Shown here in pieces: positions 35,359-44,296 of a stretch of 64,000 bases of DNA. Source of the stretch: Lachnospiraceae bacterium P6B14 (GTDB lineage Bacteria > Bacillota > Clostridia > Lachnospirales > Lachnospiraceae); NCBI GenBank assembly GCA_000687695.1, contig JHWZ01000011.1, positions 1 to 64,000 on the forward strand. The letters run 5' to 3'. The notes below the pieces were generated by a model that saw only the letters and a list, made by a program, of their open reading frames with translations, had not been told where the DNA came from and searched no databases. Each line of letters begins with the position of its first letter. Position 1 is the first letter of the stretch. Position numbers and translations under genes: made by a program.

Positions 35359-36539
35359 AAAAGCTTATCATGTATACAGGCGGAATCGAGACGCTGATGT
35401 ACTTTACCCTACAGATGGGAAAGACATTCGAGAGACTCGGATATGAGATCTTTTATTACGATCTCAGAGATGAAGCCGGATGCATAAAAAAACTGAAAAG
35501 ATTCGTCCGTCCCGGTGAGACGATATCGGTCGGCTTTAATTATAACGGTTGCTCCGGAGAGGAGTTTTTATACGATAAAAATAACAAGCACCTGTTTGAT
35601 GAGCTCGGTGTCCCGATGATAAATACAGTTGTGGATCATCCGATGTATTATCACAAATTCGAACCGTATCTGCCCGCCGATTACATTCAGTTATCGATCG
35701 ATACGGAGCATGAGGATTATATAAAAAGATTCTTTCCGGAGATAAAAAGAGGCCCATTCCTGCCGCTCGCGGGAAGCCTTATTTGCGAGGACGGACTTAT
35801 TCCGACCTATGACGAACGTCCGGTAGATGTAGTATTTGCAGGTAATTATAATCCGCCTGAAATACATGAGCCGGTGATAAAAAGAAACGGTCCCGAATAC
35901 GAAAAGTTTTACAGGGATCTCATAGATGATATCATAGCACATACCGACCTCACAATGACTGAGGCGATAGAAAAACATATAAAAGAAAGCTTTCCGGATG
36001 AGTACTCTGAGGAAAGCCTGAAAGAAACCTTTCCATATATGATAATGATCGATCTGTACATCAGGCATTATTTCAGAGCCGAGGTGGTCAAAACCCTGGT
36101 TGACGCTGGAGTAAAGGTCGATGTATATGGCAAGGGTTGGGAGTGCCTAAAAGTAAAGCATCCCGAAAACCTGATCGCGCATGATAACACTGACTCACGT
36201 ACATGTTTAAAAAAGATGTGCGAGGCAAAGGTATCGTTAAACGTGATGCCGTGGTTCAAGCACGGAGCGCACGACAGAGTGTTCAGCTCGATGCTAAACG
36301 GTGCAGTGTGTGTGACGGATAAAAGCAGTTATCTTACATCTGAACTGAAAAACGATGAGGAAGTATTATTCTATGATCTTGAGGATTTAAACAGTCTTCC
36401 CGACATGGTAAAAGAAATACTTTCAGATAAAAACAGATGGAATAAAATACAAAAACAAGCCTATGAAAAATCGATCGCTTCCCATACATGGGAGCAAAGA
36501 GCGATCACTATACATAAAGAGTTATTGAGTAAATACTGA
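35355..36539 (+). CDS. CgeB-like glycosyltransferase
   Basis: 394 residues, GT-B type. N-terminal Rossmann-like part (LIMYTGGIETLMYFTLQMGK) and a C-terminal glycosyltransferase half with VDVYGKGWECLK, KVSLNVMPWFKHGAHDRVFS and NGAVCVTDKSSYLTSEL, the pattern of spore-maturation CgeB and DUF3880-linked transferases. Such enzymes decorate surface polymers or proteins. The start ATGA overlaps the cyclase stop, so the two are made together and cyclic-di-GMP might control the sugar transfer; that is inference. Confidence 0.75.
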   Translation: MKKLIMYTGGIETLMYFTLQMGKTFERLGYEIFYYDLRDEAGCIKKLKRFVRPGETISVGFNYNGCSGEEFLYDKNNKHLFDELGVPMINTVVDHPMYYHKFEPYLPADYIQLSIDTEHEDYIKRFFPEIKRGPFLPLAGSLICEDGLIPTYDERPVDVVFAGNYNPPEIHEPVIKRNGPEYEKFYRDLIDDIIAHTDLTMTEAIEKHIKESFPDEYSEESLKETFPYMIMIDLYIRHYFRAEVVKTLVDAGVKVDVYGKGWECLKVKHPENLIAHDNTDSRTCLKKMCEAKVSLNVMPWFKHGAHDRVFSSMLNGAVCVTDKSSYLTSELKNDEEVLFYDLEDLNSLPDMVKEILSDKNRWNKIQKQAYEKSIASHTWEQRAITIHKELLSKY

Positions 36540-36578
36540 TACGCGCGGATCGCGTTTACATCAGGAGGAAGAAAGAAA

Positions 36579-38915
36579 ATGGCAACAGTTAAACCCCGTG
36601 GAGATGAGAACCGACTTCCCACGGCACAGGCGACAGAATTATCGTTGGATGAGCCTCCTAAAAAGAGTCCCGTTCCAACCACTAAAAAACGTCGCAAAAG
36701 AAAACGCAAAAAGATCAAAAAGCATCGCAAGTTTTGGCTCGCGGTAAAGATCATTATTTTGGTCATACTTTTAGCCATACTGGGTGTCGGATTATTTTTG
36801 TACTTTAAATACGGCGATATGGTTTTCGCAATGCAGGACGAAGCGAAGGTTATCGTTGACGCATCAACACCGGAGACCTTCAGGCCGAGTGAGACCTCGA
36901 TAGCGTACGACAGCAAGGGGCGTCAGCTTGCAGTGCTGAAGGGCGAAAAGGACTCCTACTACATGACGATAGATAAAATCCCGAAGTATGTTAAGGATGC
37001 CTTCATCGTTACCGAGGATAAAAAGTTCTACTCACATAACGGAATAGATATCGGAGGTATCTTCCGTGCGGGGTGGCAGTATCTGAAGAACAACGGAGTG
37101 GCTACGCAGGGTGCGTCGACCATAACCCAGCAGCTCGCCAGGGGAACATTCTTAAGTACGGAAAAAACCCTCGAACGAAAAGTAAAAGAGATCTTCATCG
37201 CGATGGAGATGGAGAAAAAATACACCAAGGATCAGATACTTGAGTTCTACTTAAACTCCATCTATTTTATGAACGGCTACTACGGTATCGAAGCCGCTGC
37301 GAAGGGATATTTCAGCAAAAGCTGTACCGAGCTGACTTTGGGTGAGTTGACATTTTTATGTGCGATTCCCAATAGCCCCAGCCGTTATGATCCTTTGAGA
37401 CGTTATAAAAATACCATCGAGCGAAAGAACCGTATTCTCGATCAGATGCTCGCGGATGGTGTTATAAACAGAATAGAATATGACGAGGCGCGTTCACAGA
37501 AGATAGTTTTGAACGTTCAGGAGGTAAAGAGGAGAGATTATATCGAGACCTTTATTACCTACTGCGCTATCAGAAAGCTGATGCATGCGAACGGATTTGA
37601 GTTCCGAAACAGCTTTATGGATAAGGATGACAAGGCTCAGTACAACGAGCTTTATCAGCAGGAGTATACAACCGCGGAGAAAAAGCTGAAGAATAACGGT
37701 CTCCGTATTTATACCTCGATCGATCTGTCCATACAGAAGGAGCTGCAGAGATCTATAAACGAGAACCTGAAGGGCTTCAAGGAAAAGACCAAAAAAGGTA
37801 TTTACAAAATGCAGGGCTCGGGAACCTGTATTGATAACAAGACCGGACGTGTTGTCGCGATAGTCGGAGGACGTTCACAGCCGAATGACGGATACACACT
37901 GAACCGTGCGTTCCAGGCGTTCCGTCAGCCGGGATCCTCGATAAAGCCGGTTATCGTATATACGCCTTCCTTTGAGCGTGGCAAGACCAGAAGTACTATT
38001 GTCAATGACCACAAGTTTGAAGATGGTCCGTCGAACTCCGGCGGTGGTTATCATGGAAATGTTACGATACAGTATGCCGTGGAGCATTCGTTAAACACGG
38101 TGGCATGGCAGCTTTTTGAGGAGCTTACTCCTCAGGTGGGCCTGCAGTATCTGATCGATATGAACTACTCACATATCGTGGACAGCGACTACTATCCGGC
38201 GGCATCACTCGGTGGTCTGACCTATGGTGTGTCTACACTGGAGCAGGCAAGTGCGTACGCGACTATCGGTAACGGCGGAAAGTACAGAGATCCTACCTGT
38301 ATCATTTCGATCAAGGACGCTGACGGTAACGACGTAGTCGGAGAAGGAATAGAAGAAAAATACATATACAAGCATGAGGCAGCGGACACCATGCTTGATG
38401 TCATGCAGGGTGTATTCGCGAGAGGTACGGCAGCAGGTCATTCACTTAAAAACAGCATGCCGTGCGCAGGAAAGACCGGTACGACCAATGATAAAAAGGA
38501 CGGTTGGTTCTGCGGACTCACTCCGTATTATACGACTGCTATTTGGATCGGTTACGATTCGCCAAAAACAGTATATGACCTTCTCGGAAACACATATCCG
38601 CTCAGGACATGGGAGCAGTTTATGAATGCTATCCATGAGAATCTCCCGGCGAAGCAGTTCGAGATATCGAAGGCAGTTATCAAATCCAGAAACGACCATC
38701 CGGACGGACCTGTGGCAACTCCGACCAAAAAGCCGGAGAATGTAGATGAGGATCCGGACGATGATACGGATGTTGATGATGAGCCGGAGGAAGATGAAGA
38801 ACCGGACGACGATGGTGGTGAAGAACCGCCTGTTGATGTCGATCCCGACGATAGTGGCGGTGACGGCGGCGGTGGCGGTGACGGTAACGTAGACATCGAT
38901 CCGACGGACGGATAG
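36579..38915 (+). CDS. class A penicillin-binding protein (PBP1A type)
   Basis: 778 residues, bifunctional peptidoglycan synthase. A very basic cytoplasmic head (KKRRKRKRKKIKKHRK) precedes one span (about 50-72). The GT51 transglycosylase has VTEDKKFYSHNGID and GASTITQQLARG; the transpeptidase has S453-SIK456, the SLN box in EHSLNTVAW, and K632-TGT. The C-terminus is an acidic, Gly- and Pro-rich tail (about 705-778), probably disordered. AGGAGGAAG precedes the ATG. Length and layout are normal for Firmicute PBP1. Confidence 0.92.
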   Translation: MATVKPRGDENRLPTAQATELSLDEPPKKSPVPTTKKRRKRKRKKIKKHRKFWLAVKIIILVILLAILGVGLFLYFKYGDMVFAMQDEAKVIVDASTPETFRPSETSIAYDSKGRQLAVLKGEKDSYYMTIDKIPKYVKDAFIVTEDKKFYSHNGIDIGGIFRAGWQYLKNNGVATQGASTITQQLARGTFLSTEKTLERKVKEIFIAMEMEKKYTKDQILEFYLNSIYFMNGYYGIEAAAKGYFSKSCTELTLGELTFLCAIPNSPSRYDPLRRYKNTIERKNRILDQMLADGVINRIEYDEARSQKIVLNVQEVKRRDYIETFITYCAIRKLMHANGFEFRNSFMDKDDKAQYNELYQQEYTTAEKKLKNNGLRIYTSIDLSIQKELQRSINENLKGFKEKTKKGIYKMQGSGTCIDNKTGRVVAIVGGRSQPNDGYTLNRAFQAFRQPGSSIKPVIVYTPSFERGKTRSTIVNDHKFEDGPSNSGGGYHGNVTIQYAVEHSLNTVAWQLFEELTPQVGLQYLIDMNYSHIVDSDYYPAASLGGLTYGVSTLEQASAYATIGNGGKYRDPTCIISIKDADGNDVVGEGIEEKYIYKHEAADTMLDVMQGVFARGTAAGHSLKNSMPCAGKTGTTNDKKDGWFCGLTPYYTTAIWIGYDSPKTVYDLLGNTYPLRTWEQFMNAIHENLPAKQFEISKAVIKSRNDHPDGPVATPTKKPENVDEDPDDDTDVDDEPEEDEEPDDDGGEEPPVDVDPDDSGGDGGGGGDGNVDIDPTDG

Positions 38916-38944
38916 ACCGATAAAAATCAAAAATAAAAACGACA

Positions 38945-38974
38945 GGGGCTCAGCAACGATTGTTGCTGAGCCCC
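38945..38974 (-). terminator. terminator between the PBP and prs genes
   Basis: A 13-pair perfect stem (GGGGCTCAGCAAC with GTTGCTGAGCCCC), loop GATT. The T-rich run lies on the minus-strand side (GTTTTTATTTTTG), so it mainly ends the leftward prs transcript, but the symmetric stem may serve the PBP gene too. Confidence 0.8.
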
Positions 38975-39044
38975 TTGTGAAGGTATGTTATCAAAAGAGG
39001 TATTATTTTTAAGATTGTAAAAATAACCCACTCTGATAAGCTGA

Positions 39045-40217
39045 TTATTTTTGCCCGTATTTTTTGAGGGCACGCTCGATACGATCTGTCGGATCCAGAT
39101 ACTCGGAGATCGAGTAGTCATGGTTGAGCGTATCGATGAGCAATGCGATATATTTGCTCATATCTACATCGATATAGTATTCGCGTTTGAGAACCTCCGG
39201 ATCCTGATAAACCAGGTTCGTTGTCATAACGCGATCGATAAGTCCTTTTTCATAAGCATCGTCAAACACCTGCATACCGTTGGTGAAAAGACCAAAGGTA
39301 GAAGCGACAAATATTCTGCCGGCCTTGCGGCGTTTAAGCTCTGTAGCGACATCTATCATACTCTCTCCGGAGGAGATCATATCATCGATAACTACGACGT
39401 CCTTGCCCTCTACTGATGAGCCGAGGAACTCGTGAGCCACGATCGGGTTGCGACCGTCAACGATCTTTGTATAGTCTCTTCTCTTATAGAATGTTCCCAC
39501 ATCCACTCCGATGACGTTTCCGAAGTAGATCGCACGACCCATGGCGCCCTCGTCGGGAGAGATGATCATCATGTGATCGGCATCCATTTTTATGTCGTCT
39601 ACGTTTGCGAGCAGTGCCTTGATAAACTGATAAGTAGGCTGAACTGTCTCGAAGCTGTTAAGCGGAATAGCGTTCTGTACTCTCGGGTCATGCGCGTCAA
39701 ATGTGATGATATTCTCAACACCCATGCTGACGAGCTCCTGCAGAGCGAAAGCACAGTCGAGAGACTCTCTGGTAGTTCTTCTGTGCTGTCTGCCCTCGTA
39801 TAAAAATGGCATGATAACCGAAAGTCTTCTTGCCTTTCCTCCGATAGCGGAGATCATACGCTTCAGGTCCTGATAGTGATCATCAGGTGACATGTGATTT
39901 ATCTGACCGCACACCTTGTATGAAAGGCTGTGGTTACAAACATCGACAAGAAGGAATATATCCTTTCCTCTGACTGACTCGTTGATGATTCCCTTTGCTT
40001 CACCGGATCCGAATCTCGGGCATTTTGCATCGATGATATAAGAATCCTTTTTGTAGTTTGTGAAGTGGATCTCCTGAGCCGGATCCATGGCTGCCTCGCG
40101 ACGCCAGTCGGATATGTATTTGTCTACCTTTTCTCCGATAGCACGGCTGCTTTCCAAAGGAATGATCGCCAGGTCTCCATAAGGAATACTCTTGTTTAGT
40201 TCTTTTTGCGTTGGCAT
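39045..40217 (-). CDS. prs: ribose-phosphate pyrophosphokinase (PRPP synthase), extended form
   Basis: 390 residues against about 315 for the classic enzyme. Makes PRPP from ribose 5-phosphate and ATP. The PRPP loop is VVVIDDMISSGES, and MPFLYEGRQHRRTTRESL and ITFDAHDPRVQNAIP cover the ATP and ribose sites. The N-terminus (about 70 residues before FLLVDVCNHS) is longer than usual and the flexible parts differ from the RQD-type loop of standard Prs. GGGAGAAAAGA lies near the ATG. It is 54 bases after the helicase-loader gene on the same strand, so likely part of that leftward operon. Confidence 0.88.
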   Translation of the reverse strand: MPTQKELNKSIPYGDLAIIPLESSRAIGEKVDKYISDWRREAAMDPAQEIHFTNYKKDSYIIDAKCPRFGSGEAKGIINESVRGKDIFLLVDVCNHSLSYKVCGQINHMSPDDHYQDLKRMISAIGGKARRLSVIMPFLYEGRQHRRTTRESLDCAFALQELVSMGVENIITFDAHDPRVQNAIPLNSFETVQPTYQFIKALLANVDDIKMDADHMMIISPDEGAMGRAIYFGNVIGVDVGTFYKRRDYTKIVDGRNPIVAHEFLGSSVEGKDVVVIDDMISSGESMIDVATELKRRKAGRIFVASTFGLFTNGMQVFDDAYEKGLIDRVMTTNLVYQDPEVLKREYYIDVDMSKYIALLIDTLNHDYSISEYLDPTDRIERALKKYGQK

Positions 40218-40271
40218 TCTTTTCTCCCATCTAATAAATATGTTTTCAGTATCTATCTGAAACGATCGCGC

Positions 40272-41255
40272 CTATAGTTTTTTGAGGCGTATATCGTCAC
40301 CGATCAGTCTTAACATCTGATAGTTCTTTGCAATACGTGAAAAGATCCTCTCGGAATAAATCTCGTTCATATCCTGTATCGAAAGGTTTGTTGTGATGAT
40401 CGTCTGCAGGCGGTTCATCAGTCGTCTCTCGATAACATGATAGAGCTGAACGGTAGTAAAGCTGTTGGTAAGCTCGGTTCCGAGATCATCTACTATCAAA
40501 AGCTCGCACTCAGTTAAGTATGAGAACATGGAGCTTTTTTCCTGATAATTAAGTTCCTTGTCAAACTGTCTCGCTTCGAGTATCTCGAAAAATCTTATCG
40601 CGTCCAGATACAACACGGAGTGACCCTGAGCCAAAAGCTCGCCCGCGATACAGTGCGACAAAAATGTCTTGCCGATGCCGGTGTCTCCGTAGAGAAGGAG
40701 ATTGTCGAACTCATCATCAAAGGTTTTTACAAAACACATGCAGGAGTCATACACATCCTTCATGATCACGCGGGAGCTCATCCCGGTCAAAGGATCTGTC
40801 ATATCCTCCGGATATAAGGACAGATCGAACTTATCAAATGACTCCTCTTTGATGATGTCGCCGAGACCCGACTGTGAGTAAAAAAGCTCTATGGCCTGCT
40901 TCTTCAGACAGTGGCATTTTTCATTGCCGATGTAGCCGGTGTCCTTGCAGTCAGGGCACTCGTACTCAGGCTCGAGATAGTTCTCGTCAAAGCCGTGTGA
41001 CTTTAAAAGAGTCAGTCGTTCCGACTTCAGCAGTTCCATCCGCTTCTCAAATTCCTGTGAAGAAAGAGCGGTGTTTTTAGCATGGTTTTTGACATACTCA
41101 TAGGAAAGGTGACGCGCCCTGGCCTCCAGCTCGCGTAACTCAGGTATGTCTGCATATACCTTGATACGTCTTTCATCCAGCCCTGCCGAAGCACGTTGTC
41201 TGCGCTCTGAATAGCGGGCCATCAGACGGTCATATTGGCTGTTTGTGAGGTTCAT
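40272..41255 (-). CDS. dnaC: replicative helicase loader (DnaC/DnaI type ATPase)
   Basis: 327 residues. An N-terminal helical part leads into a zinc-type motif (YECPDCKDTGYIGNEKCHC), and then an AAA+ domain with Walker A LLLYGDTGIGKTFLSH and Walker B LLIVDDLGTEL. Such proteins load the replicative helicase at forks and the origin. DnaI of Bacillus has the same zinc site and ATPase layout. It overlaps the dnaD-like gene by four bases, so both primosome proteins are coupled. Confidence 0.88.
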   Translation of the reverse strand: MNLTNSQYDRLMARYSERRQRASAGLDERRIKVYADIPELRELEARARHLSYEYVKNHAKNTALSSQEFEKRMELLKSERLTLLKSHGFDENYLEPEYECPDCKDTGYIGNEKCHCLKKQAIELFYSQSGLGDIIKEESFDKFDLSLYPEDMTDPLTGMSSRVIMKDVYDSCMCFVKTFDDEFDNLLLYGDTGIGKTFLSHCIAGELLAQGHSVLYLDAIRFFEILEARQFDKELNYQEKSSMFSYLTECELLIVDDLGTELTNSFTTVQLYHVIERRLMNRLQTIITTNLSIQDMNEIYSERIFSRIAKNYQMLRLIGDDIRLKKL

Positions 41256-42370
41256 GGTGTTCCCTTTCTCTTTTGAAGAAATTGCAATTCCATATCTTCA
41301 TAATCCTCGTCAGTATAGTCGCGGCCTTTGAAGTTCTGGAAAGCATTGTTGTTCAAACGCTTTTTCTGCGCAGCGGAAGAACGCGTCTTTCTGGATTTAT
41401 GATATGCCTCTTCTATGCGGGCGATATCATCAAGTGTGTGTACATTTTTATCATGCCAACCGGCAAGTATTTTTGATACATAATTTAAGTTCGTATCGCC
41501 GGACTGGATCACTGTTTTTTTGCATGCCTCTGTGATTATCTCGTCGGAAAAATCATAAGCATCCCACGAATCGATTATCTCCTTTTCAGCCGGCGCGAAA
41601 TCTCTGTGGATCCCGAGCGCATGCGCAACCGGACGATACTTTCCGGCGAAGTCAGCGGCCTCTGCTCTCGCGTCAACTACGGTCTGGATTCCCTTCGTAG
41701 CCCAGTTTATCGCGATGGATTCGATGTAGCGGGTATTTGTTTTCTTACGCTCTGATGCCAAATCATAGAGATAGCAGATGAGATCTCCGGAAAAGCTGAG
41801 ATCACATATCAGATACATAACAAGCTGCATGTGTGCCGGAGTGACAGGCGCACCGAGTGCCTGCTCGATATGTGAAAGAGTTCGCTGCATCTCGACATCC
41901 TTTGATAGAGCCTCTATCTGCATCGGAGTATACTCGATACGTTCGGGGACGTTTACCGTCTGCTCCTTCGGCATCTCGTATTCCACTGCATCGCGCTCCG
42001 TGTTCAGCACACGAAGATGAGGCGCACCTGTCTCGATAAAGGTGTGCGTAGGATCGGGAGCAGCCTGAACCATATCGGGATTGTGAAGGGAGATGCCGAC
42101 GATGTGGTCGCCATCCATAAGCAGGGTCAGAAGTCCTTCCCTCTCCCAATAGTGCAAAGATCTAACGATATCGCGTTCAGTCAGATCCAGTCTGTCCGCC
42201 AAAGTCTCCACGGAAACCTGACCGGTGAGTCCCGGATTCTGGCTTGCCATGAGCAGGTACAGATAGATCTTGACGTTCTCGCCGTTTGCTCTCAATATAT
42301 AATGTAACAATATCTCATTCGGCACCTGGGTGTTTCCCGGTGTGCCGTCAGTGGTGATCATAAAACCCAT
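41252..42370 (-). CDS. dnaD: DnaD-domain primosome protein
   Basis: 372 residues. N-terminal winged-helix part (LHYILRANGENVKIYLYLLMASQ, VETLADRLDLTERDIVRSLHYWEREGLL), and DnaD/DnaB-like helical domains after about 150 (EKEIIDSWDAYDFSDEIITEACKK). The family helps DnaA and the loader open DNA and place the helicase. The start at 42370 is preferred: GAGGAG lies upstream of it and the promoter (42409-42437) starts the message at about 42402, so the GTG at 42406 is excluded. A DnaA-box array lies directly upstream. Confidence 0.85.
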   Translation of the reverse strand: MGFMITTDGTPGNTQVPNEILLHYILRANGENVKIYLYLLMASQNPGLTGQVSVETLADRLDLTERDIVRSLHYWEREGLLTLLMDGDHIVGISLHNPDMVQAAPDPTHTFIETGAPHLRVLNTERDAVEYEMPKEQTVNVPERIEYTPMQIEALSKDVEMQRTLSHIEQALGAPVTPAHMQLVMYLICDLSFSGDLICYLYDLASERKKTNTRYIESIAINWATKGIQTVVDARAEAADFAGKYRPVAHALGIHRDFAPAEKEIIDSWDAYDFSDEIITEACKKTVIQSGDTNLNYVSKILAGWHDKNVHTLDDIARIEEAYHKSRKTRSSAAQKKRLNNNAFQNFKGRDYTDEDYEDMELQFLQKRKGTP

Positions 42371-42408
42371 TCTCGGATCCACACTCCTCATAAAAACGAT
42401 TTGCACAT

Positions 42409-42437
42409 ATCATAACACAAAGTGAAAGAGGTTGCAA
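42409..42437 (-). promoter_or_regulatory. promoter of the dnaD-dnaC operon
   Basis: Minus strand TTGCAA (42432-42437) and TATGAT (42409-42414), spacer 17. DnaA boxes begin 38 bases upstream of the -35. Confidence 0.65.
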
Positions 42438-42474
42438 ACCCCCCGGAGTGTGCTCTTTTTATGTAGAAAACGGG

Positions 42475-42501
42475 TGTGGATAATGTGCATAATGTGGATA
42501 A
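42475..42501 (+). promoter_or_regulatory. three contiguous DnaA boxes
   Basis: TGTGGATAA (42475-42483), TGTGCATAA (42484-42492) and TGTGGATAA (42493-42501), each a perfect complement of the consensus TTATNCACA, head to tail with no base between. They lie upstream of the dnaD promoter. Confidence 0.85.
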
Positions 42502-42616
42502 CGTGATTTCGATCAGACTATTTATGTAGAAAAATATCCCGAAAGAGCCTTAAAATGGGAATTCTGATCAAGTATAATAAGAATTAAAGTTATGAACAGT
42601 AAAAAAGATCAAAAAA

Positions 42617-42674
42617 TTATCCACCACCTGATTGCGGATGAAAAAGTGCATAAGGTGGTGGATAATGTGCATAA
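42617..42674 (+). promoter_or_regulatory. second DnaA-box cluster
   Basis: TTATCCACC (42617-42625, 8 of 9), AGTGCATAA (42645-42653, 8 of 9), GGTGGATAA (42657-42665, 8 of 9) and TGTGCATAA (42666-42674, perfect; the last two touch). It ends two bases from the murC stop codon. The roughly 115 AT-rich bases between the clusters show no gene. Confidence 0.75.
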
Positions 42675-42675
42675 G

Positions 42676-44079
42676 TTACTCTGCTAAAAGGTCCTCTCCA
42701 ATATCTACTATGTTTCCGGCACCCATAGTTATCAACAAATCGCCGGCTAGTAAATTTTTTAAAATAAATTTTTTGATGTCCTCAAAACCGCCTAAATACG
42801 TTGCTTTTCCTCCATGGCTGTTTATGAGGTCCGCGATGTCTCTTGAAGAGATATCACCGGGGTCAGCTTCGCGTGCTGCATATATATCCGCGAGGATCAC
42901 GTGGTCTGCAGCAGAAAGTGCGTCCGCGAAGTCCGGTAAAAATGCCTTCGTTCTGGTGTAGGTGTGCGGCTGGAATGCGACCCAGAGCTTCTCGTGAGGG
43001 TATCTCTTGGCGGACTCCAGTGTGGCTCTGATCTCCGTCGGGTGATGAGCGTAGTCATCGATAATGGTAAAGCCGTGGGTGGTTCCCTTGTACTCAAACC
43101 TTCTTTCGGTACCCTTAAACTCGGAGAGTGCTGCGGATACTGCGTCGCCATCGATTCCTTTAGTATCAGCGAGAGCGATACATGCCAGAGTGTTTCCCAC
43201 GTTGTGCAGTCCGGGAACATTCAGCGTGTACGGTCCGGCCTCACCATTCGGAGTGACAGCCGTGAAGGATGCGTTGCCGTGGTCATTGTAGCTGATGTCC
43301 TTCGCGGTGTAGTCTGCAGGCTTCGTAGCAGAGAAGGTAAGTACCTTGCAGGAAAGACCCTCTGTGATCTCCTCATAGTTATCGATGTCCGCGTTTATGA
43401 TCAGGGTTCCGTCATCCGGTATGAGTGCCGCGAAACGCCTGAAGGAGTTGCGGATATCATCTATGTCTTTGAAGAAATCCATGTGATCTTCTTCTATATT
43501 AAGTATGATCCCGATGGTCGGGAAAAATTTCAAAAAGCTGTTGGTGTACTCACACGCTTCGGTAATGAAGTTCGGTGAGCGACCGATTCTTATGTTGCCT
43601 CCTATGACCGGAAGGATACCACCGACCGAGATGGTGGGGTCGAGTCCTGCGGACAAAAAAATATGTGAGGCGATGGAGGTCGTTGTCGTCTTGCCGTGAG
43701 TGCCGGCTATGGCTACGGCGGTCTGATAATTTTTCATGACCTGTCCGACGAGCTCAGCTCTCTCCATCATCGGCAGTCCTCTTTTTACGCACTCGGCGTA
43801 TTCGGGATTGTCAGGGTGGATGGCGGCAGTGTATACGACAGCATCGATATCATCGGTGATGTTTGCAGCTACCTGCTCATACGCTATGGTCACTCCGAGG
43901 CTCTCGAGATGCTCGGTGATAGGGCTTTTCGCGCGGTCGGAACCTGAGATGACAAAACCCATCGAGTGAAGCAGCTCGGCGAACCCGCTCATGCTGATAC
44001 CACCGATACCGATAAAGTGAATGTGCAGGGGATGAGAGGACTCGCCTGCTTTTTTGAAATCGATTGTATACATTTTCAT
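42676..44079 (-). CDS. murC: UDP-N-acetylmuramate--L-alanine ligase
   Basis: 467 residues. Adds L-Ala to UDP-MurNAc in peptidoglycan precursor synthesis. IHFIGIGGISMSGFAELLHS at the start, the ATP loop AIAGTHGKTTTTSI, NIEEDHMDFF, and DDYAHHPTEI in the C-terminal domain are all classic MurC. GGAGGAAATGAAA precedes the ATG at 44079. Own promoter upstream. Confidence 0.96.
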   Translation of the reverse strand: MKMYTIDFKKAGESSHPLHIHFIGIGGISMSGFAELLHSMGFVISGSDRAKSPITEHLESLGVTIAYEQVAANITDDIDAVVYTAAIHPDNPEYAECVKRGLPMMERAELVGQVMKNYQTAVAIAGTHGKTTTTSIASHIFLSAGLDPTISVGGILPVIGGNIRIGRSPNFITEACEYTNSFLKFFPTIGIILNIEEDHMDFFKDIDDIRNSFRRFAALIPDDGTLIINADIDNYEEITEGLSCKVLTFSATKPADYTAKDISYNDHGNASFTAVTPNGEAGPYTLNVPGLHNVGNTLACIALADTKGIDGDAVSAALSEFKGTERRFEYKGTTHGFTIIDDYAHHPTEIRATLESAKRYPHEKLWVAFQPHTYTRTKAFLPDFADALSAADHVILADIYAAREADPGDISSRDIADLINSHGGKATYLGGFEDIKKFILKNLLAGDLLITMGAGNIVDIGEDLLAE

Positions 44080-44140
44080 TTCCTCCGTTTACAATATGGT
44101 GTGCTCCGTCTGTGTGAGAGACTCCATATGTATATAAATT

Positions 44141-44169
44141 ATTTTAACAAGTCTTGATAAAAAAAACAA
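44141..44169 (-). promoter_or_regulatory. promoter of murC
   Basis: Minus strand TTGTTT (44164-44169) and TAAAAT (44141-44146), spacer 17. It diverges from the glgC promoter within a 217-base gap that is otherwise AT-rich and featureless. Confidence 0.5.
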
Positions 44170-44236
44170 GTCCGTTTTTTAATTGTGCACTTTTCACAAA
44201 AATGAAAAAAATCACAAAAAATTTTTGTAAAAAATA

Positions 44237-44265
44237 TTCACATTTGTAAAAATATGTGTTATAAT
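44237..44265 (+). promoter_or_regulatory. promoter of glgC
   Basis: TTCACA at 44237-44242 and TATAAT at 44260-44265, spacer 17. The in-frame ATG at 44264 lies in the -10, so the real glgC start is 44297. Confidence 0.65.
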
Positions 44266-44296
44266 GAAGTCACTATTTTACAACAGGGGTGATCAG

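Noticed and set aside
38442-38930. Minus-strand frames opposite the PBP tail
   Set aside because: Low-complexity Ser/Pro shadow of the Asp/Gly codons; no start signals.
42402-42675. Chromosomal replication origin
   Set aside because: The DnaA boxes are real, but dnaA, dnaN and rpmH are not adjacent, so a regulatory or titration site is the simpler reading.
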